Shown here in pieces: positions 59,653 through 64,000 of a stretch of DNA of 64,000 nucleotides. How positions within the stretch are numbered: position 1 is the stretch's first letter; each line of letters begins with the position of its first letter. Under the pieces are notes generated by a model that was not told the DNA's origin, searched no databases, and saw only the letters and a list, made by a program, of their open reading frames with translations. The stretch comes from Flavobacterium davisii (lineage in GTDB: Bacteria; Bacteroidota; Bacteroidia; Flavobacteriales; Flavobacteriaceae): NCBI RefSeq assembly GCF_019565505.1, contig NZ_CP067378.1, positions 2,356,001-2,420,000 of the forward strand, read 5' to 3'. A program made the position numbers and the translations under genes.

Positions 59653-60276
59653 ATGGCAAAAGGAAAATCACGTAAATCAGCAGGAGCAATCGACATGACA
59701 GCAATGTGTGACGTAGCCTTCCTATTGCTTACGTTCTTTATACTTACTGCTACAGCTAAACAACCAGAACCCTTACAGGTAGATACACCTAATTCAACGG
59801 TGCAAACTAAATTGCCTGAAACTGGTTTAGTAACCTTGACAGTAGGTAAAGGTAAAGTCTTTATCGGTATGAAAGACCGTGAAATCCGCTTAAGAACATT
59901 AGAATTAATGGGACAAGAATACGGAATTAGCTTTACTGATGCAGAAAAACAACGTTTTTCTTTAATTGATGGTTTCGGAGTACCAATGGGGAATGTAAAA
60001 CAAATTATTGCTATGTCTAGTTCTGACAGAAACAAAGAAGGATTACAACCGGGTGTGCCAATGGATTCTATTGATGAAAAGAAAGATGAGTTGGCTAGAT
60101 GGATATTTAATGCTCGTTCAGCTAGTGCTGAGTTGAGAAATGAGGATCTAAAATTCGCAATCAAAGGAGATGCTAAATTAGAGTACCCAGCTATCAAAAG
60201 AGTAATGGATGTATTACAGAAACAAGATGTAAATAGTTTCAATCTTGTAACTGGTTTACGTAGTAGTGATTTCTAA
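59653..60276 (+). CDS. exbD: Biopolymer transport protein ExbD, copy 1
   Basis: 207 residues. One membrane helix with the functional Asp: AGAIDMTAMCDVAFLLLTFF (about residues 11-30), where CDVAFLL carries the proton-conducting Asp. A long periplasmic part (about 40-207) follows, ending in a typical ExbD fold (YPAIKRVMDVLQKQDVNSFN). It partners with ExbB and TonB in energising outer-membrane transporters. Two ExbD genes in a row are normal in this phylum. Confidence 0.93.
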   Translation: MAKGKSRKSAGAIDMTAMCDVAFLLLTFFILTATAKQPEPLQVDTPNSTVQTKLPETGLVTLTVGKGKVFIGMKDREIRLRTLELMGQEYGISFTDAEKQRFSLIDGFGVPMGNVKQIIAMSSSDRNKEGLQPGVPMDSIDEKKDELARWIFNARSASAELRNEDLKFAIKGDAKLEYPAIKRVMDVLQKQDVNSFNLVTGLRSSDF

Positions 60277-60295
60277 TATAATATAAGAAAAAGAA

Positions 60296-60844
60296 ATGGC
60301 AGAATTAAACGACTCCGGTGGAGGTGGCAAAAAAGACGGTGGTAAGGTAAGAAGTAAAAAATCCAATGCAAAAGTGGATTTAACAGCCATGGTGGATCTA
60401 GCTTTCTTACTGATTACTTTCTTCATGTTGACTACGTCATTGTCTAAACCCCAGTCTATGAACTTGGGGATGCCGGATAAAAATGATAAGCCTGAAGAAA
60501 AAAAGGATAATATTGAAGTAGCTGATGACCGTACTATGACCGTTTTATTAGGAGAAAATAATAAAATTAAATGGTATTACGGTAGGGTAGACGCTCCTTT
60601 TGAAGGACCTAAAGAAACTACCTATGGAAAAGCAGGTATTCGTCAAGAAATTGCTAAAAAAGTACAATCAGTACCAGCTAAATATAACGATCCAGCAAAA
60701 GGTTTGATTGTGATCATCAAAATGGATAAAAAAGCGAACTATAGAAATATGGTAGACATCCTAGATGAAATGGCAATTTGTAAAGTGCCAACTTATGCCG
60801 TAGTAGATATTACGAAGCAAGAGAAGGATATATTAAAAAAGTAA
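60296..60844 (+). CDS. exbD: Biopolymer transport protein ExbD, copy 2
   Basis: 182 residues. A Gly- and Lys-rich N-terminus is followed by the membrane helix KVDLTAMVDLAFLLITFFML (about residues 26-45) with the conserved Asp. The periplasmic domain ends in ANYRNMVDILDEMAICKVPT. It lies 19 bp after copy 1. The two proteins probably form a mixed ExbD pair in one channel. Confidence 0.93.
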   Translation: MAELNDSGGGGKKDGGKVRSKKSNAKVDLTAMVDLAFLLITFFMLTTSLSKPQSMNLGMPDKNDKPEEKKDNIEVADDRTMTVLLGENNKIKWYYGRVDAPFEGPKETTYGKAGIRQEIAKKVQSVPAKYNDPAKGLIVIIKMDKKANYRNMVDILDEMAICKVPTYAVVDITKQEKDILKK

Positions 60845-60869
60845 TTAACTAAATTCTAATAATTGAAGT

Positions 60870-61683
60870 ATGAAATTAGATTTGTATAAATCACAATGGT
60901 TAGAGTTAGTTTTTGAAGGGCGTAACAAAAAGTATGGTGCTTATGAGTTACGTAAAGAAAATCCTAAAACATCATTGAGAGCATTAATCATTGGAGGGTC
61001 TTTCTTCGCATTAGCAGTAGCTTCTCCTTTGCTTATAAGTATGATCCCAAAAGGTGGGGATGATACCACTTTAGATGAAAAAGTAGTATTGGTGGATATG
61101 ACAAAACCAAAAGAAAATACACCACCACCACCACCACCTGAAAAAAACCAGAACCACCAAAACCAAAGGTAGACGAAGTAAAATTCGTTGAACCTAAAGT
61201 TGTGGAGGCAAAAAAGGTAACAGAAGAAATTAAAACCATTGAAGAATTAAAAGATAAGAACATTGCTGAAAAAGACCAAAAAGGTGACAAAGACGCACAA
61301 GTTCAAATCGATGCTCCAACAGGTAATAATGAAGAAGTTGTTAAGGTAGTAGAAGAAGATAACCAAGTTTACAGTTCTGCTGGTATCGAAGTGCAACCTG
61401 AATTTCCGGAGGTAATGAAGGCTTCATGAAATACGTACAACGTAATTATCGTACTCCAGAAGTAGATACCGATTTAAAAGGAAGAGTTTTTGTTGAATTC
61501 GTAGTAGAAAAAGACGGAAACCTAACCGATATTAAAGTTGTAAGAGATTTGGGATATGGAACAGGAGCTGAAGCTATTCGTATGCTGAAAAGTGCCCCTA
61601 AATGGAGACCGAGTGAACAAAATGGTAAAAAAATCCGTGTAAGATATAGTTTGCCAATCTTACTAGATATTAGAGCTGAATAG
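60870..61683 (+). CDS. tonB: TonB energy-transducer protein (two frame breaks)
   Basis: About 272 codons. The N-terminus has the Bacteroidetes signature QWLELVFEGRNKKYGAYELR (about residues 7-26), one membrane helix, a Pro-rich spacer (TPPPPPPEK) with Glu/Lys repeats, and a C-terminal TonB domain (GRVFVEFVVEKDGNLTDIKV). The frame is lost at a run of seven A (61141-61147; eight restore it) and at TTTCCGGAGGTAATG (61406; CCGGGA restores PEFPGGNEGFMKYVQ). It completes the exbB-exbD-exbD-tonB set that powers TonB-dependent receptors. Confidence 0.9.
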
Positions 61684-61911
61684 ATGAATATGAAATATTC
61701 AAATAAGCAAGAGAAGAAATCGCTCCAAGAGCGGTTTCTTCTTGTTTTAGGTGTTTTCTTCTTTTGTATGTATTTATGTATGGGATTGATGGTGTTATTT
61801 TGGGATCGCTTAATAGAACAACTTCCCTTATCAAATAGTTATCGTATAACTCTAGGAGTTGCTATCATTATCTATGGCTTTTTTAGATTTATACGTTATT
61901 TTAAAAAATGA
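61684..61911 (+). CDS. Small membrane protein of unknown function
   Basis: 75 residues with two membrane helices (about 19-42 and 53-69) and a basic N-terminus. The ATG follows the tonB stop codon directly, so it is co-translated. A protein of this size often follows tonB in Flavobacterium genomes, but its role is unknown to me. Confidence 0.75.
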   Translation: MNMKYSNKQEKKSLQERFLLVLGVFFFCMYLCMGLMVLFWDRLIEQLPLSNSYRITLGVAIIIYGFFRFIRYFKK

Positions 61912-62190
61912 TTAGAAAAACAAGATATTTTAATCATATATCATGTTTTTTTTGAAAAATTAGAAATAAAAATGTTCTGTCGTTTAAAATCATTATCTAT
62001 CACTATTTGAAAAATATTGTTTTTGTCTAGCCAGATACTCGATAAAGAATTAATTCGTTTCCTATAAACAAACGAATAGTTCCTTAAAGCCCAAAAATGA
62101 TAATTACATTTCCAAATACTTCTTTGATTGATATGAAATAATTAAGAAGATGATAGAATATTAAAATTATAATAAATAAAATCTACACCT

Positions 62191-63101
62191 ATGAAATTAA
62201 AATATTTAGTTGCAAGCTTTTTGCTTATCGCTGCTTTTTTTGTAAGTTGCCATTTTGGAACCAAAGATGAAAAGCAAACGATATTAACAGGTACCGCTAC
62301 TATATTAGTAGATGAAACAGTTTATCCCTTAGTTGAAGATCATCAAATGATATTTGAAAATCAATATCAAGCCAAAATAAAGCTGGTAGCAAAACCGGAA
62401 AGAGAAATCGTAAAACTTTTGTCAGAAGGCAAAAATAATTTAGCAATTCTAACACGTGAATTAATTCCGGGAGAAATAAAAAATTTTTCTAGAAACAATA
62501 TCAAAGGAAAAGTAACCGATTTTGCTATAGATGGAATAGCATTTATAGGACATCCTTCTAATTCCAATTTTAAAATGGAAGAGATAGAATTAATTAATTT
62601 TCTAAATGGAAAAACATCAAAAATAAAAAATTTAGTTTTTGATAATGCCAATTCAAGCACAGTTAGATACCTAATGGATCTTGCAAAAGTAAAAAGTTTG
62701 CCAAAAAGAATCTTTTTTCTTTGTCAACCAATAATGAAGTAATCTCATTCGTATCTAAAAACTCCGATGCAATAGGAGTTATTGGTATAAATTGGATAAC
62801 ACAGCCAATGCCTGATTTTCAAAAAACAGTAGAAAATATTAAAGTATTGGAATTAAAAACTAAGAATAGTACATTTGTTACCCCAAGCCAAGATTTATTA
62901 GCTTCAGGTAGTTACCCTTATAGTAGAAAAATAAAAATATTAAATTATCAAGGAACTGCTGGTTTAGGCATGGGATTTGCTTCATTTTTAGCAGGTGAAC
63001 TAGGACAACGAATAGTGTTGAAATCTGGATTAGTCCCCGTTAGAATGCCTAGTAGAAATATAATAATCCGTAAGGAAGTAGAAGAGAAAAAAAATAATTA
63101 A
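62191..63101 (+). CDS. PstS-like phosphate-type substrate-binding lipoprotein (one frame break)
   Basis: About 303 codons. The signal peptide ends in AAFFVSCHFG, a lipobox with Cys at residue 20. The fold is that of PBP-like PstS proteins: TATILVDETVYPLVEDHQMI in the first lobe and NSSTVRYLMDLAKVKSLP later, with the hinge near residue 150. It may bind phosphate, but no pst transporter genes are near, and in relatives it sits in this tonB cluster as a stand-alone gene. The frame is lost in a run of five A (62703-62707); six give KKNLFSLSTNNEVISFVSKN. Confidence 0.82.
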
Positions 63102-63112
63102 TTGAAAATAAA

Positions 63113-64000
63113 ATGAATAAAATCAAGTTTTTCAGTACCGCTCTTTTTGTAATCAATGCAGGTGTTTTTGCTCAAGATATAGAAAGTGCTAAAAAAGCAA
63201 TTGATGCAGAACAATATGAAAAGGCGAAAACAATATTAAAAGCAGTTATTAAATCAAATCCAGAAAATGGTAAAGCAGCCTTCTTATTAGGAAATGTTTA
63301 TTTACGTCAAACATATCAAGACTCTGCTAAGACCATTTTTCAATCCGCTTTGACGAAAAAAGAAGGAGGCGTATTCAATTATATAGGTCTAGGTCAAATA
63401 GACCTAGATAATGCTAATGCTCAAGCAGCTCAATTTAATTTTGATCAAGCTACAGCCAACATGAAGAAAAAAGATTTAGAGCAATTTGTTTTCATTGGTA
63501 AAGCATATACTAACTCTATAAATCCTAATTATACCAAAGCTGTAGAAGTGTTAAATAAAGCAAAAGCTATTAACATGAATGATGCACAGACTTTGTTAGC
63601 TTTAGGCGATGCGTATTACGGATTAAGAAGTCAAAATGAAGCCTATGCAGCATATCGCGGAGCCTATGATGCAGACAACAGTTTATTGAGAGCCAAAATG
63701 CAATTAGGTGTTTTGTTAAAAGGAGCAAAAGCATTTAACGAAGCAAAAGCAGCTATAGATGAAGTATTGACCATAAATGCATCCTATGGACCAGCATACA
63801 GAGAATTAGCAGAAATCTACTTTGGATGGGCATTACAGCAAAATGATAAGACTAAATTTAAAGAATATACAGATAAATCATTAGAATACTACGAAAAATA
63901 TATGAGCCTAACAGATTATTCGCTAGCGTCTCGTATGCGTCATGCAGATTTTCTTGTAGTAGCTAAAGATTATAAAGCTTTAGAAAAAGAAGCAAATGAA
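63113..64000 (+). CDS. Tetratricopeptide repeat protein (3' end outside window)
   Basis: The frame is open for 296 codons to the window edge. A signal peptide (residues 1-20, cleavage after VFAQ) is followed by TPR helices: AKKAIDAEQYEKAKTILKAV (about residues 24-43), GKAAFLLGNVYLRQTYQDSA and AQTLLALGDAYYGLRSQNEA. It is probably a periplasmic scaffold. It follows the PstS-like gene by 11 bp and is part of the same cluster. No further domain is visible in the part present. Confidence 0.88.
   Translation, partial: MNKIKFFSTALFVINAGVFAQDIESAKKAIDAEQYEKAKTILKAVIKSNPENGKAAFLLGNVYLRQTYQDSAKTIFQSALTKKEGGVFNYIGLGQIDLDNANAQAAQFNFDQATANMKKKDLEQFVFIGKAYTNSINPNYTKAVEVLNKAKAINMNDAQTLLALGDAYYGLRSQNEAYAAYRGAYDADNSLLRAKMQLGVLLKGAKAFNEAKAAIDEVLTINASYGPAYRELAEIYFGWALQQNDKTKFKEYTDKSLEYYEKYMSLTDYSLASRMRHADFLVVAKDYKALEKEANE

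Noticed and set aside
59634..60242. A 202-codon minus-strand ORF opposite exbD
   Set aside because: It is the antisense shadow of a well-supported ExbD gene and has no family features.

Overview
The window is about 64 kb of AT-rich DNA from a gliding member of the Flavobacteriia, most like Flavobacterium itself; I cannot name the species. The evidence is gldA, several proteins with type IX secretion (T9SS) C-terminal signals, LytTR two-component systems, a DPP11-type S46 peptidase, an exbB-exbD-exbD-tonB cluster, the near absence of Shine-Dalgarno sequences, and the Bacteroidetes promoter element TAnnTTTG in front of many genes and all three tRNAs.

Layout. 1-6150: the end of a large DUF2723 membrane protein, two identical tRNA-Gln transcription units, a DUF1508 protein, an Ala-rich lipoprotein and DPP11. 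7023-8824: a first LytS/LytTR pair. 9205-17661: envelope and sugar genes (GNAT, waaA, DegT aminotransferase, galE), gpmI and two convergent L,D-transpeptidases. 18311-28698: tRNA-Gly, pepE, a DUF6702/M1 peptidase pair, tatA, PAP2, an O-methyltransferase, a nitronate monooxygenase-like gene, rlmN and gldA. 28804-34441: an aromatic amino acid operon (pheA, then DAHP synthase/chorismate mutase), rsgA, dtd, a MazG-like gene and aroA. 34431-44011: a propeller-type histidine kinase/LytTR regulator pair next to a set of secreted, lipoprotein and T9SS proteins. 44167-55637: queA, a secreted nuclease, kynU, a T9SS metallopeptidase, an agmatinase-family gene, a penicillin acylase and kmo. 56059-64000: a cupin, DUF486, a HerA-like ATPase, the exbB/exbD/tonB cluster, a PstS-like protein and a TPR protein.

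Two regulatory systems stand out. (1) Upstream of pheA there is a 25-codon leader ORF with an FFYYFFW run, followed by an intrinsic terminator and a competing antiterminator pairing. It has the layout of a ribosome-mediated attenuator sensing aromatic amino acids. (2) Three promoters around the second LytTR pair carry the same arrangement: a 9-bp box, 12 bp, a 9-bp box, 25 bp, then TAnnTTTG. The boxes fit the general LytTR consensus. The three promoters drive the kinase/regulator operon itself and two blocks of surface-protein genes, which suggests a self-regulating surface-protein regulon.

The intergenic regions hold three families of small non-coding repeats with inverted ends; the main one is about 70-210 bp with at least six copies. 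The sequence also contains about 21 frame breaks in 18 otherwise normal genes, mostly in A/T homopolymers and partly at CCGGGA sites. I read these mainly as consensus sequencing errors, so broken genes are annotated over their full span as CDS.
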